Position numbers and translations under genes: made by a program
In this document: in pieces, positions 1 to 12,105 of the stretch
Layout of the letters: each line of letters begins with the position of its first letter
Position numbering within the stretch: position 1 is the stretch's first letter
Notes under the pieces: model-generated
Seen by the model: only the letters and a program-made list of their open reading frames with translations
Database searches by the model: none
What the model was told of the DNA's origin: nothing
NCBI GenBank assembly: GCA_964017045.1
Contig: OZ024798.1
Location: 30,990,347 to 31,054,346 of the forward strand
Origin: Omphiscola glabra
Lineage: Eukaryota > Mollusca > Gastropoda > Lymnaeidae
Reading direction: 5' to 3'
Length of the DNA: 64,000 nucleotides

Positions 1-2287
1 AATATTTTTCCTGAACTTCTTTAACTTCTTATTTCTTTTTTAAAAAAGTGTGCTCTAGGTTTTTTACTTTTCTAGCACTATAATTTTTGTTCAAAAGAAT
101 ATTATAAATTCATTACTCAAGTCTATTTATGAATAAGCAATTAATTCTTACGCTTTTTATTCACAAATTATTATTTGTTGCTCCTTGTTTGTTACAATTT
201 GTTACAAATAAACAAGTTATACTTTCCATCTGTGCTTGTCTTATATAAAAATGTTGCATTTTAATTTCACACAAATTGGACATGAAGTTGGAAGCTGAGT
301 GTGGCCTCCCATGAATATTAAAAACTTACATTTTTTTTATGCACACATATTTAGGCCTACGTTTATGCATATATTTGTAGATGCACAGGGAAGATTGAAA
401 AAATGAAAAATATTTGGGGGGGGGGGGGGGGTTAGAGCGGAAGGACCATGGTACTGATAGTTAAGTAGAATGTTTGGACTCTTATAAAATGTTTCTCTCA
501 TGATAATCTCTTAAATGGTGCAGGGTATGAAACCAGCATACTAATATTTATTGAAATATTTCCATTTTGATACTCCGTATTTCCCCTATGACAGTAGTTG
601 TGATATGATGCAGTTTTTTTCGAATCCTTTTTCAATCACTTTCAATCCTTTACAAAGTGTAGAGAGTACCCCCCCTCCCCACCTCTCTCCTCTATTTGTT
701 GAGGCCTAAGAGTTAATCTGGCAAGAAATGTAAAAAGTATACTCTTTTTTTTCGCTAATGCTTCGGACGTTTTTAAAAATAGATTTAATAAACCTCATTA
801 ACTAACTATTGTCTGACCTGTTTTGTGTGCGTGTGTCTGTCATATTTGTTCTGGGTGCAGTGTTTTTCTGTTGTTTTTTTCTTCAATTAGTTGGAGTGGC
901 CACGGGGGGGGGGGGGGGGGGGGGTGGGGGGGTGTTAGGGTTGAGAGTAAATCCTAGTAACAATAAGAAAGAGTAAAGAATGTGACTGAATTCATTGGCC
1001 ACGCAGGGACGCTCCTGACACAACCATGACGGCAACATTCCAGCAGGCATTCAAGGAATGTCAACGTATTTTACAACCAAAAATTGTTTATGTTGTGCGT
1101 CAGTTATGTAGGCCAGATTTCTCTGCCGCGGTAAACCATTTAAATTTGTAAAAAAAAAAAACTGCAATGATAGTTACACTCTGTCCCGATCATGGCGGGC
1201 TTAGAAGGTATTTTATAGTAGAGTGCTAACTGAAGGTTTGCGTTTTGAGTGCAGTCATTCAGTCATGTAATGAAGTCAATAGGTTTTTAAAAAAGTGGGT
1301 GGGATGGATGGTCAGTTGACGTAATCACTTTTTCCCGGGACGCTCTATGCCAAACATGCCTCAAGAAGATGTCAACCAGGTCGGGCATCTTCGTGGCCCC
1401 CACCCAGCGGTGGTTTGGAGCCGGTTCGGTCAGGTTCGTGCGAACCGTTAGTTCAAAATAATAAATTTGACTGACTGTGGCGGTGACCGATATGGCATAA
1501 GGGGACATACTAACTGCGAACCCTTTGTTACAAATTTGGCAATACACCGCTGCCCCCACCAATACCCCAACCCCCACCAGAATCAAGTGGTGATGTCATA
1601 ATTTTGATACGTATCTTTAGATGGACAAAAAAAAAACGTCGTTTATAAGATCTTAATAATCCAACTGGGCATTTTTTTATTATAGTTACCCGGCGTTATA
1701 ACTTGTGAATAGGACACCAAATGGGATGGCCACCTTCTGGCCACTTTCAAAAGTTTATATTTTTGTGATTTAGTAAACATCTGCTCGGATGCTTAAAAAA
1801 CTAAACTGAAGTTCAAGATTTAACGAAACAAAACAACTTAAAACGCGCCAGTTTTCATACTCCTGCGCCATTCTTAGCGATCTATTTAGCCGCAGGGGCG
1901 TTGAACAGTGCTATACTTATAAGGAAAGAGGGACTGTGGGCCTCGGTTCAAATTGACCTATTTTGACACTTTAGGGTAATGGAATTATATATCAATATTT
2001 TTTTTTATCAAGGGACATACGACTAGGACTAAACAACAATTAAAACAAAAAATGACTATTCACTCAACTCAAAACGAGGTTCTGTTCTCAAAACGAGATT
2101 CCATTCTTCACAGCCTTTAAGCATGAAGAAAAAATTACACATTTACTTTTTTTTTATTAACGGAGCACAAATTGAAGGATTAACGTAATTAAAATGTTAC
2201 AAAACAAACGGTTCAAACTTCAAATCGTGTAGGGGGTGGGAATAACAATGAAATAGGTCAACACACGGGGTTATTTGAAATCCTAGA
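1..2287. other. AT-rich non-coding stretch, no gene recognised
   Basis: I see no recognisable gene or exon. Long G runs lie at about 416-431 and 904-924. A 99-codon open stretch on the minus strand at 1287-1586 has no domain I recognise and no convincing splice context, so I do not call it a gene. Confidence 0.6.
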
Positions 2288-2295
2288 GTCCCAAT

Positions 2296-2479
2296 CAGTG
2301 GCGTAGTGAGGGGGGAGCAAGGGGGGCATCATGCCCCGGGCGCTACTCACAATGGGGCGCCAAATGGTATATTTTACTATAATATTGTATGGTTTTCGAA
2401 TAGAAGGGGCGCTAAAAAGGTATTGGGGCGCTAAAAAGGTATTGTGCCCCGGGCGCGAGTTAAGCTCGCTACGCCACTG
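2296..2479. mobile_element. hAT-type MITE with 8-bp TSD
   Basis: A 184-bp element begins CAGTGGCGTAGTGAG and ends CTCGCTACGCCACTG, which form terminal inverted repeats (TIRs). The flanks 2288-2295 and 2480-2487 are both GTCCCAAT, a perfect 8-bp target-site duplication. An 8-bp TSD with CAGTG termini is typical of hAT transposons. It has no open frame of note, so it is non-autonomous and would have been moved by a transposase from elsewhere. Confidence 0.9.
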
Positions 2480-2497
2480 GTCCCAATATTATTGATT

Positions 2498-2670
2498 GAC
2501 ATCTGGTGCAGGTTTGGACATTTTGTAAAGGTTTGGATGTCTTGTACAAGTTTGGACCTCTTGTTAAGGTTTGGACATCGTGTACAAGTTTGGACCTCTT
2601 GTAAAGGTTTGGACATCTTGTACAGGTTTGGACGTCTTGTACAGGTTCGGACATTTTGTAAAGGTTTGGC
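2498..2670. repeat. 19-bp minisatellite
   Basis: About eight diverged copies of a 19-bp unit of the form GTTTGGACATCTTGTACAG. It starts only about 10 bp after the TSD of the preceding hAT MITE. Copies differ at several positions, so the array is not freshly expanded. Confidence 0.88.
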
Positions 2671-2835
2671 AATCAAATGAGTTTTCCAAAATAGTGTTTA
2701 AAAAAAAAAGTTATAAGACACACACCACGTGATGAGTTTATAAAGTATAATTCTTTTAGCACATCGTGGCTGTCTTTTCCTCGTTTCCGATTCTCCAACA
2801 CTGGTTAAAACTAACACAAAATGTCAAGTTGGAGG

Positions 2836-3011
2836 CAAAGGCTTAGCTAGAGGCGTAGCTAGAGTGTTTGGCGTCCGGCGACTATAATAATTTTTACGCC
2901 CCCTCTTCCTTTTCAACTCTGAAAAACCATTATTTTCATTTTTTTTTTAAAATACCACCATGGCTCATTTTTGCGCCCCAAATAGGTTGGCCCCCCTTAG
3001 CAACTCCTCTG
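2836..3011. mobile_element. hAT-type MITE with 8-bp TSD
   Basis: A 176-bp element starts CAAAGGCTTAGCTA and ends TAGCAACTCCTCTG, an imperfect inverted pair. Both flanks, 2828-2835 and 3012-3019, read GTTGGAGG. The termini resemble those at 2296-2479 but are more diverged. It is non-coding. Confidence 0.85.
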
Positions 3012-3563
3012 GTTGGAGGGTATGGAGGAGATGGAAGGGATGAGTAATAGCTAGTGCCCATCTCAACCCGATGTTACCATCTGTTCTTGTTGTCGTCACA
3101 GCACAGGACCTGGAATGTTAATGGATTCCACAGAGACATGCAATTAATGGGCAGAGCTTGTGTGTTCCTTTGCACAAGGTCGGCGTCTGGCCACGACTGA
3201 TGAGATATGTTATGTCAAGCCAGCAAAATAATGTGGTTGGTGGGGCTTTCAGATTTGTAAAATAAAAAATGTATAATGTTATCTAAAGATTCTACAGCAA
3301 GGAATAATTTGAGTAGCCACATGGTGTATGTCATTAATTGCTTTAATCCTAATATATTAGTTGTATTTTAATAAGTCTACATCCATGGGTGGCGTCTTGC
3401 GGGAACGCACGGGAACGGCGTTCCTACAATTTTTGAGGGTCTTGCCTGGGTTACATCACCTTTTCCTCACTGGACTTAACACCTGGCTATATCTAATGGG
3501 TGTTTACGTGCCTGGTCGGACTACGCAATAATTTGCGTAGATGTACTTCGGACCTTCTGTATG

Positions 3564-3691
3564 ATGTGCATTTAGGATCATCAGTCATGTTGTGTCCATG
3601 AATTTAGGGTCGCCAGTCATGTTGTGTACATGAATTTAGGGTCGCCAGTCATGTTGTGTACATGAATTTAGGGTCGCCAGTCATGTTGTGT
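3564..3691. repeat. 32-bp minisatellite, about 4 copies
   Basis: Four copies with a 32-bp period, the last three nearly identical and the first diverged. Each unit carries GAATTTAGGGTCGCCAGTC. It lies just before a CCCTAA-rich tract. Confidence 0.85.
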
Positions 3692-3748
3692 GTGCTCACC
3701 TGCATGCTAGTCAAACAGAGGTAAATCTCTGTTCATTAAAAATAATGT

Positions 3749-3811
3749 AACCCTAACCCTTACCTTAACTTTAAGCCTTACCTTAACTCTAACCCTAATC
3801 CTAAACCGCAT
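3749..3811. repeat. Degenerate telomere-like CCCTAA tract
   Basis: The tract holds intact CCCTAA hexamers plus variants such as CCTTAC and CCTTAA. It looks like a decayed interstitial telomere-type repeat (TTAGGG on the other strand) but is too short and degenerate to claim a fusion site. Confidence 0.5.
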
Positions 3812-4125
3812 CCTAACATTGTACAAAGTATTTAGATGTCTAAACTGTACAAAGTATTCAGATGTGTAAACTAAATTTGAGTACAATAAAGCGAAATTAA
3901 ATTAAGATTTTCTCGTATATATTTACACGTGTTAGCAATGAAGGCATGCTCGTGCCTCTGGCTTGTTAAACTTAAGACAACTTGGCCGTCACCAATATTG
4001 TTTACCGGGTTCAAATTTATTCTTGGCTCAGGCCAGCGTGTACCACACACTATGATAGTAATGGTGGGGGTGGTGGGGGACGGCATTCGGATTTAGGTAG
4101 AAGGAAATGTGTGAGACCAAGATGG

Positions 4126-4196
4126 GTAACGCCCGAAAAAAAGGACGCAACAAATCAACGAACGTGTCGGCAAGAAGCCTTCTTCAGCCAACAAAC
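4126..4196. repeat. Dispersed ~65-bp repeat, copy 1
   Basis: This stretch matches 31671-31738 in the same orientation, sharing GAAAAAAAGGACGCAACAAA, then GTGTCGGCAAGAAGCCTTC, then AACAAACAAAA. Inside, GGCAAGAAGCC can form a small hairpin. It is probably the end of a transposable element family that I cannot name. Confidence 0.6.
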
Positions 4197-4880
4197 AAAA
4201 AAAATGACACAAATATACAAATTACAACTTAGCCCAAATGTTGTATCCGAGATGTTGTAACCACGAGGGCAGCAAGAGGAGTGTGGTACAACATACTTTC
4301 GCTATAAAGTAAATACTGATAGAATGCATGCTCACGGATGGATGTGCAGAGTCTAGACATGTAAATCAAGCTGACGGGACCAGACGGGTGCGCGTCTCAT
4401 GAACCACCTTCGGAGATCTCGTGCTGCTAAACACAGTCAGCAACTTTCGAATGCTGTCTTTTCATTGAGCTCCTCTTTAGGCTCGGATTACGATCCCTGA
4501 ATGCAGTGAGGTGAACATTGTGAAGGTGGCTGACAAGTTCAAGGTCTCGAGTTATCGTATCACCACAAGATGTATTATTCTTCCCCTCCATGACCAGACG
4601 AAACCGGTCTTAGCAAAATAAAATCTCGTCCTAGGGACGCTATTGTTTATTTTAAAGAGAGCATTTTCAAATAAGAGAAATAAAACATTTAAGTGGGTTT
4701 TTAAAAAAAGTTGCGAGGTGTTCATTTTTTTTCGCCTGTGTTTAACAATAACATTTATTTTAATCCATGGTTTTGCAGAATCGAAGACGAATATTTTAGG
4801 CTGGGTTTACATACATAAATTTTAATGCCCCACAGTCCGGATAAATCGTGAAATACATGACGATAAGGTAGATTTTATGG

Positions 4881-5813
4881 CATTGATCAATGGTGTAGCA
4901 TTGTGTCATTGTTCAATGGTGTAGCATTGTGTCATTGTTCAATGGTGTAGCATTGTGTCATTGTTCAATGGTGTAGTGTTGTGTCATTGTTCAATGGTGT
5001 AGCGTTGTGTCATTGTTCAATGGTGTAGTGTTGAGTCATTGTTCAATGGTGTAGTGTTGTGTCATTGTTCCATGGTGTAGTGTTGAGTCATTGTTCAATG
5101 GTGTAGTGTTGAGTCATTGTTCAATGGTGTAGTGTTGAGTCATTGTTCAATGGTGTAGTGTTGAGTCATTGTTCAATGGTGTAGTGTTGAGTCATTGTTC
5201 AATGGTGTAGTGTTGTGTCATTGTTCCATGGTGTAGTGTTGAGTCATTGTTCAATGGTGTAGTGTTGTGTCATTGTTCAATGGTGTAGCATTGTGTCATT
5301 GTTCAATGGTGTAGCATTGTGTCATTGTTCAATGGTGTAGTGTTGAGTCATTGTTCCATGGTGTAGTGTTGTGTCATTGTTCAATGGTGTAGTGTTGTGT
5401 CATTGTTCAATGGTGTAGTGTTGTGTCATTGTTCAATGGTGTAGTGTTGTGTCATTGTTCCATGGTGTAGTGTTGAGTCATTGTTCAATGGTGTAGTGTT
5501 GTGTCATTGTTCCATGGTGTAGTGTTGTGTCATTGTTCAATGGTGTAGTGTTGAGTCATTGTTCAATGGTGTAGTGTTGAGTCATTGTTCCATGGTGTAG
5601 TGTTGTGTCATTGTTCAATGGTGTAGTGTTGAGTCATTGTTCCATGGTGTAGTGTTGTGTCATTGTTCAATGGTGTAGTGTTGAGTCATTGTTCAATGGT
5701 GTAGTGTTGAGTCATTGTTCAATGGTGTAGTGTTGTGTCATTGTTCAATGGTGTAGTGTTGAGTCATTGTTCCATGGTGTAGTGTTGAGTCATTGTTCAA
5801 TGGTGTAGTGTTG
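4881..5813. repeat. 26-bp minisatellite, about 36 copies
   Basis: The unit contains TCATTGTTCAATGGTGTAGT and is 26 bp long. Variants include CAATGG or CCATGG, GTGTT or GCATT or GCGTT, and GTG or GAG before the next unit. Variants are interspersed rather than blocked, as expected from repeated slippage and local conversion. No coding role is seen. Confidence 0.95.
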
Positions 5814-5881
5814 GTTTCACAAAGTAGCGACTAGCGCTATGACCAAGGGTCTATGAAGGTCATTGCCCTTGATACCTACCT

Positions 5882-6030
5882 ATGATACCATGCCCATTAT
5901 ACCATTCCCATGATAACATGCCCATGATACCATGACCATGATACCATTCATGTATATGATAACATGCCCATGATACCATTCCCATGATACCATGCCCATG
6001 ATACCATGCCCATGATACCATGTCCATGAT
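5882..6030. repeat. 15-bp minisatellite
   Basis: About ten copies of CATGATACCATGCCC with substitutions and one short insertion near 5948. Because 15 is a multiple of three, the minus strand stays open for 61 codons. I regard that as an artefact. Confidence 0.9.
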
Positions 6031-6105
6031 AAACAATTTGATCATAGCATCCCAAATTTTATGAAAGCTGTAACTGCATGTATTATCCTAATTTATGTAT
6101 CAGAT

Positions 6106-7342
6106 GGGTCATCACTGCCTGCCCACCTGTCACATTGGTCATCACTGCCTGCCCACCTATCACATTGGTCATCACTGCCTGCTCACCTGTCACATTGGTC
6201 ATCACTGCCTGCCCACCTATCACATTGGTCATCACTGTCTGCCCACCTATCACATTGGTCATCACTGCCTGCCCACCTATCACATTGGTCATCACTGCCT
6301 GCCCACCTGTCACATTGGTCATCACTGCCTGCCCACCTATCACATTGGTCATCACTGCCTGCCCACCTATCACATTGGTCATCACTGCCTGCCCACCTGT
6401 CACATTGGTCATCACTGCCTGCCCACCTATCACATTGGTCATCACTGCCTGCCCACCTGTCACATTGGTCATCACTGTCTGCCCACCTATCACATTGGTC
6501 ATCACTGCCTGCCCACCTATCACATTGGTCATCACTGCCTGCCCACCTGTCACATTGGTCATCACTGCCTGCCCACCTATCACATTGGTCATCACTGCCT
6601 GCCCACCTATCACATTGGTCATCACTGCCTGCCCACCTGTCACATTGGTCATCACTGCCTGTTCACCTATCACATTGGTCATCACTGTCTGCTCATCTGT
6701 CACATTGGTCATCACTGCCTGCTCACCTGTCACATTGGTCATCACTGCCTGCCCACCTATCACATTGGTCATCACTGCCTGCCCACCTGTCACATTGGTC
6801 ATCACTGCCTGCCCACCTATCACATTGGTCATCACTGCCTGCCCACCTATCACATTGGTCATCACTGCCTGCCCACCTGTCACATTGGTCATCACTGTCT
6901 GCCCACCTATCACATTGGTCATCACTGCCTGCCCACCTATCACATTGGTCATCACTGCCTGCCCACCTGTCACATTGGTCATCACTGCCTGCCCACCTAT
7001 CACATTGGTCATCACTGCCTTCCCACCTATCACATTGGTCATCACTGCCTGCCCACCTGTCACATTGGTCATCACTGCCTGTTCACCTATCACATTGGTC
7101 ATCACTGTCTGCTCATCTGTCACATTGGTCATCACTGCCTGCTCACCTGTCACATTGGTCATCACTGCCTGCCCACCTATCACATTGGTCATCACTGCCT
7201 GCCCACCTATCACATTGGTCATCACTGCCTGCCCACCTGTCACATTGGTCATCACTGCCTGTTCACCTATCACATTGGTCATCACTGCCTGCCCACCTAT
7301 AACATTGGTCATCACTGTCTGCTCATCTGTCACATTGGTCAT
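6106..7342. repeat. 30-bp minisatellite, about 41 copies
   Basis: The 30-bp unit is built from CACATTGGTCATCACTGCCT and GCCCACCTRT. Because 30 is a multiple of three, all three plus frames and one minus frame are open for 413 to 452 codons, with no codon-level constraint I can see. 6421-6780 and 6841-7200 are the same apart from one base near 7021, giving a 420-bp higher-order period of 14 units. Listing this as a protein gene would be a mistake. Confidence 0.95.
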
Positions 7343-9230
7343 TACTCCACTCTCACCGTAGCGCTTCTTTTCAAAATTAAGATTAATGAAGAAGAACTTG
7401 GGAAGAACGATGACTCAACAATTGTGCTATTCACTAGTTGTGCTATTCACTAGTTGTTCTTTCCATGCTGTGAAAAACTACAAAAAGTGTAGACAAAGAA
7501 GACTTGATTTTCGATATCTCGTTTATCAAGCATAGAAAGCGCACTCTTAGAATAAGACTCTGATAGTTTATGTCTTGGTCCATGGGCAGCCTAACCTGCT
7601 ATGCGGCTAGGTAGGCAGTGGTGAGCCCATGGTGGAGAGTCCGTGAGCCCGTAATTGGTCCCTATCCCCTACTCTGGAAGCCTTGCCCGGGCTTCTCTTT
7701 GATACGCCACTCTTGCTACTCACCTGCCTTCTTTCCATTGTTTGTTGCAAGACGTTAAATTTTGGAAATGTCAGCAGTTTGGAGTAGGTGGGATGTTTTA
7801 GTGTTTAAACGTCACATGAAAAACCTGCAGGAAATAAGGTAGAGGACCGGCCCCCGGGGGGGGGGGGGGGTTAAAACAACGGAAACATAATTTTTTTTTC
7901 CCCGACAATTAAATGGATAATTATTTCAGCATTATGACATTGTCGTCATATTCTGTCTGTGGCGAAAGTGGTCTAAGTGACTTTTTACTTTCTAAATCTG
8001 ATAACGCTCATTGACATTAACAACTAGTGTAGTTTAAATTAGATACTTTTAGGGGAGTATAGTATTGCTGAGTCAGAAATATACAACTTGTGCTCCGGTC
8101 GATGACGTCACGCTCGTGTTGCTTACGACTTCAGACAAAACTGAGAAAGGACGAGGGGATGATCCCACGTAGCTCATTGTCAGGAAATCCTTACATTTTA
8201 AAGTGTGGTTGGGACTAAGATATCCAACAACGAATCGGATTATACCCATGGTTGCACATACGAATCAAATACATTAAACACATTTTCCCCACAATTTGTT
8301 TTATAACTATCTGAATTCTGAGTCAGAGTCAGTGAGAATATTAACGATTGCAAATCTTCCTCCCTAGTCTGATCTATGATAGCTTGGATGTAAATATGTT
8401 CATTTTGACTGCGAATTACAGTTGGGCTGGTCAGTTAAACTTGGACAAAAGGTAGTGACAAGTAGAAATTGGGCTCACGTGTTAGAAGCAGTATAGCTGA
8501 TATATTGAAATTATATTATTAAGATAACTTGGCAGAGGGTGACACCAATAATTAAAGTAAGTAATGGACCTATCTATCTAGGTATATAGGACATGGACCA
8601 CACCAGATCGGATTGAAATAACTTATCTATTGTGGTGAGATTGTGTGGGAGGTAAACATGACATATTTGTTTGATGGGACTTCACAATGTTGAATAGCTT
8701 ACCACTGCTGTATGATTATCTGTATAAAAACCTTATCATACAAATAAAAATCTATTATTAGATCTGTATTTCACGCCTCAGATTTTTACGGTGCCCAAAG
8801 TTGTGATGCGGGGAAAAAAAATTAATAATTCAAATTTAAATGAAGGGAGCGCAAAGCCAAAAATGCGGCAGGGGGCCTCCAAAATGCATGCGGCGGCTCA
8901 GCCTCAATCAAATTATTCATTTAGTTGGAGTCTGAAAGTCATGGCGGGAGTCTTCAAAATCAAGTATCCTACGGTTTGTACTTTCATTCGTCTGCTTAGA
9001 ACTCTTCATTCGTCTACTTCGATCCGTCTTTAACGCCATCCAAACAGCTATCTCCCCAGCCCGGCCAAAGAATGAATCTCAGAACCTTCCCCATTCCGTC
9101 AAATTATTTCTAAGTCCAATACTGAGTGACTGTGACAGTATTTATCGACACTTTTTACTTTTTGTTGTTTAAAAAAATGTTTCATAAAATGTTTATGTTC
9201 CTTCAAAGGATGACAGCTTCACAACAAAAT
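7343..9230. other. Intergenic stretch, no gene recognised
   Basis: 7343-7453 only extends an open frame out of the 30-bp array. 7560-7740 is more GC-rich but unrecognised. A G run lies at about 7856-7870 and a full CRE-type octamer TGACGTCA at 8103-8110. From about 8180 to 8770 the DNA is AT-rich. An 80-codon open frame at 8791-9033 has no known domain. Confidence 0.5.
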
Positions 9231-10022
9231 CACACCAGTTATGGTTTCAATTCTAACACCAGTTATTGTTTCAATTCTAACACCAGTTATTGTTTCAATT
9301 CTAACACACCAGTTATTGTTTCAATTCTAACACCAGTTATTGTTTCAATTCTAACACACCAATTATGATTTCAATTCTAACACACCAGTTATTGTTTCAA
9401 TTCTAACACACCAGTTATGATTTCAATTCTAACACACCAGTTATGATTTCAATTCTAACACACCAGTTATAGTTTCAATTCTAACACACCAGTTATGATT
9501 TCAATTCTAACACACCAGTTATTGTTTCAATTCTAACACACCAGTTATGATTTCAATTCTAACACACCAGTTATGATTTCAATTCTAACACACCAGTTAT
9601 GATTTCAATTCTAACACACCAGTTACGGTTTCAATTCTAACACACCAGTTATAGTTTCCATACTAACACATCCTTTAATTTTTCACTACTTACACACCAG
9701 TTATTATTTCTCTACTTACACACCAGTCATTATTTCACTACTTACACACCAGTCATTATTTCACTACTTACACACCAGTTATTATTTCACTACTTACACA
9801 CCAGTTATTATTTCACTACTTACACACCAGTTATTATTTCACTACTTACACACCAGTTATTATTTCACTACTTACACACCAGTTATTGTTTCACTACTTA
9901 CACACCAGTTATTGTTTCACTACTTACACACCAGTTATTGTTTCAACTCAAAAAAATCAGTTATTCTTTAATTCATACATACCCGTTATTGTTTCAATAC
10001 TTACCTACCCGTTATTAGTTTA
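9231..10022. repeat. 26-bp minisatellite with two unit types
   Basis: The first block, about 9231-9660, repeats CACACCAGTTATGATTTCAA plus TTCTAA. The second, about 9690-9945, repeats CACACCAGTTATTATTTCAC plus TACTTA. The two types share the CACACCAGTTAT head and sit in separate blocks, so they expanded after diverging. Some early units are 24 bp. The right edge decays gradually to about 10022. Confidence 0.93.
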
Positions 10023-11622
10023 ATGTTTATAGCGCACCTCTCCACCTCATAAACCAGCTGACATTTGGATATCGTGTCTTCTCTCCCCCCCCTCCCCCCA
10101 TTTCACGCATATTGTCGCACGGTACCTGTGAAAGCCCCCAGTGCCCCCTGCGAAGGAGGGGCCACGTACGACGGGCTCCTGTGCCAACCTTGTGCAACCC
10201 TCCAGCGTTTTTCGATCTGTGACGACCAATTCTGCACAGTACCTCTAGTTGTTTTTTTTTTGTGAAGCCCACCTGTTAGCGGCCTCGGCGAGGAATGAAA
10301 ACAATTTCTGCACCCCACAGTTGTCTACCGTCTTGTGTGCTCCAATTTCATCAAGTGTTTTCTTACGTCTGCTAGGATTTTATTTCCAAACAGGACTATC
10401 TGTTATAGATCCGGCTCCATTTTATGCACCCGCAATATTCGTGTTTTCTTTACAGCAGGTAAATTTTTGTCTGACGTTTTTTAGGGTTTTAGAAATTTAT
10501 TTTTTTGAAACAACTAGATCTATCTAAATGATAGGCAATACTGTTAAAATAGGCCTTTTTTTTTTTTTTAAATATATGTGTGGGGACGTTTAGATTTTGG
10601 GTGGGGGGGGGGGGTAAGTGTGGAGAATGTCAAGAAAAATGTCTTGACAAACCTTGCTACTTTTTTTTTTTTAATTAAAAAAATGATATTTTATGTTTCT
10701 GTCTTATTTATTTTCTTTTATGTATTGTTTTAAGTTTAAGGAACAATTAACATGAATTTTTTGTTAGTTTGAGGACCACGAGTTTGCAAAATCTCATTTG
10801 CTGTTAATGGTTTAAAGTCTATGTGGGGAAATTGCCATTTTTACATTATTTTTTTGTAAATATGTTTGGCAGATATCATGGATACCTTTCTTCGGAATGT
10901 TTTTTTTTTCTTCTTAAAAATCCATGCGTATCTATTTATTATATATATACATTTCTGACTTGATCCTTCCAGCCCCCCCCCCCCCCACCAACCTTGTTGC
11001 TCTCCTATATTCTTCCCTCAACTCTCAGCATGTCGCCTCTCTCCCTTTTTCTCTAACTATGGTTTGCACTAGAGGTCTTACATAGGCACACAGGTAAATG
11101 TTTTTGCCTTTAGTTGGGGGGGGGGGGGGGGGGTGTAAGGGCACATTTCTCAAAATCCATAACATCGGGATTTTCATCTTCCAATGCAAACATTTCCAGC
11201 ATACCTGAAAGATGATTTTAACCCTTGGCCAACTGTCCTGTTGACTTCACTCAATACACGGGCGTACACCGGGAGATGTAATCGTGTTTTCTAGACACAT
11301 GCCGCCCCTCACTGGAATTTTACTGTTTTACAATAACGTTACACGTATTTCATACGTAGCTGTCTCGTATTGCACGTACTATTCTGGTGCCTGATCTTGC
11401 GCCAAATCACGTATCAACGAACAACAAAATCCAACAAACGAAAAAAAAAAAATTACAAATAAAAATATAAACGTTTAAAAAAAAAAAAAATCTCATTTTT
11501 CGTTGATTTTAAAACTACGGCTTTGTGATAAATAAGAAGGTGTCGTAGTTTGATCAGCTTTGAAAGGAGGCGTCCTGCAGTGGAATCTTCAAACTTTAAA
11601 TGTTGTGTTTGATTATCTAAAC
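10023..11622. other. Intergenic stretch with homopolymers
   Basis: 10030-10330 is GC-richer and open in several frames on both strands without a recognisable domain. After 10500 the DNA is AT-rich with long T, G and C runs near 10560, 10602, 10974 and 11115. I see no supported gene. Confidence 0.5.
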
Positions 11623-11808
11623 CAGTGGTTCTCAACCTTCCTAATGTCACGACACTTTGACACAGTTCCTCATGTTGTGGTGACCCCCAACCATAAAATT
11701 AATTTCTTTCCTACTTTATAAATATGTGTTTTCTGATGGTCTTAGGCGACCCTGTGTTAGGGTCGTTTGGCCCCAAAAGGGGTGCAATCCACAGGTTGAG
11801 AACCGCTG
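11623..11808 (+). mobile_element. SPIN-like hAT relic
   Basis: It starts CAGTGGTTCTCAACCTTCCT and ends GGTTGAGAACCGCTG. Inside, GTGTTTTCTGATGGTCTTAG and GCGACCC follow in the order I remember for short SPIN (hAT) elements of vertebrates and a few invertebrates. The flanks ATCTAAAC (11615-11622) and ATTTAAAC (11810-11817) agree at 7 of 8 positions with a one-base offset, so the TSD is decayed. It is non-coding. The family name rests on memory of the consensus. Confidence 0.75.
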
Positions 11809-12105
11809 AATTTAAACCACTTGTCCTACAGGCGTGAATAAAGTTAGTCCCAGAGACAGGCATTCTTCTCAGTATGTCAGGCCAAGTGTACAATTTGTTC
11901 GTTATTTAACCAAACAAAACATATCATGAGAGTGTATCTGTCTTTGTCTAATGTCACCATGTTTTTTTTTTAATAGTAATGAGACACTCAATTTATTCTG
12001 TGTCGTGTCTGTGGGGTTTGGTATGAGACACACTCGTGTAATTATGTTTCGTGTCTGCTAAGTTTGGGATTAGCGACACTCCTTTTATTCTGTATCGTGT
12101 CTCTG

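Noticed and set aside
4126..4196. Hammerhead ribozyme of the Penelope type on the minus strand
   Set aside because: CTGAAGA followed by a small hairpin is suggestive, but the GAAA that should follow reads GACA in both copies and the closing stems are not evident.
4881..7342. A CRISPR-like array
   Set aside because: Units are contiguous with no unique spacers, in a eukaryotic context with no cas genes.
6078..7453. Overlapping 413-452-codon open frames on the plus strand and a 419-codon frame on the minus strand
   Set aside because: They are three-frame readings of a 30-bp minisatellite. The period is a multiple of three, so no frame accumulates stops. There is no domain, start context or codon bias.
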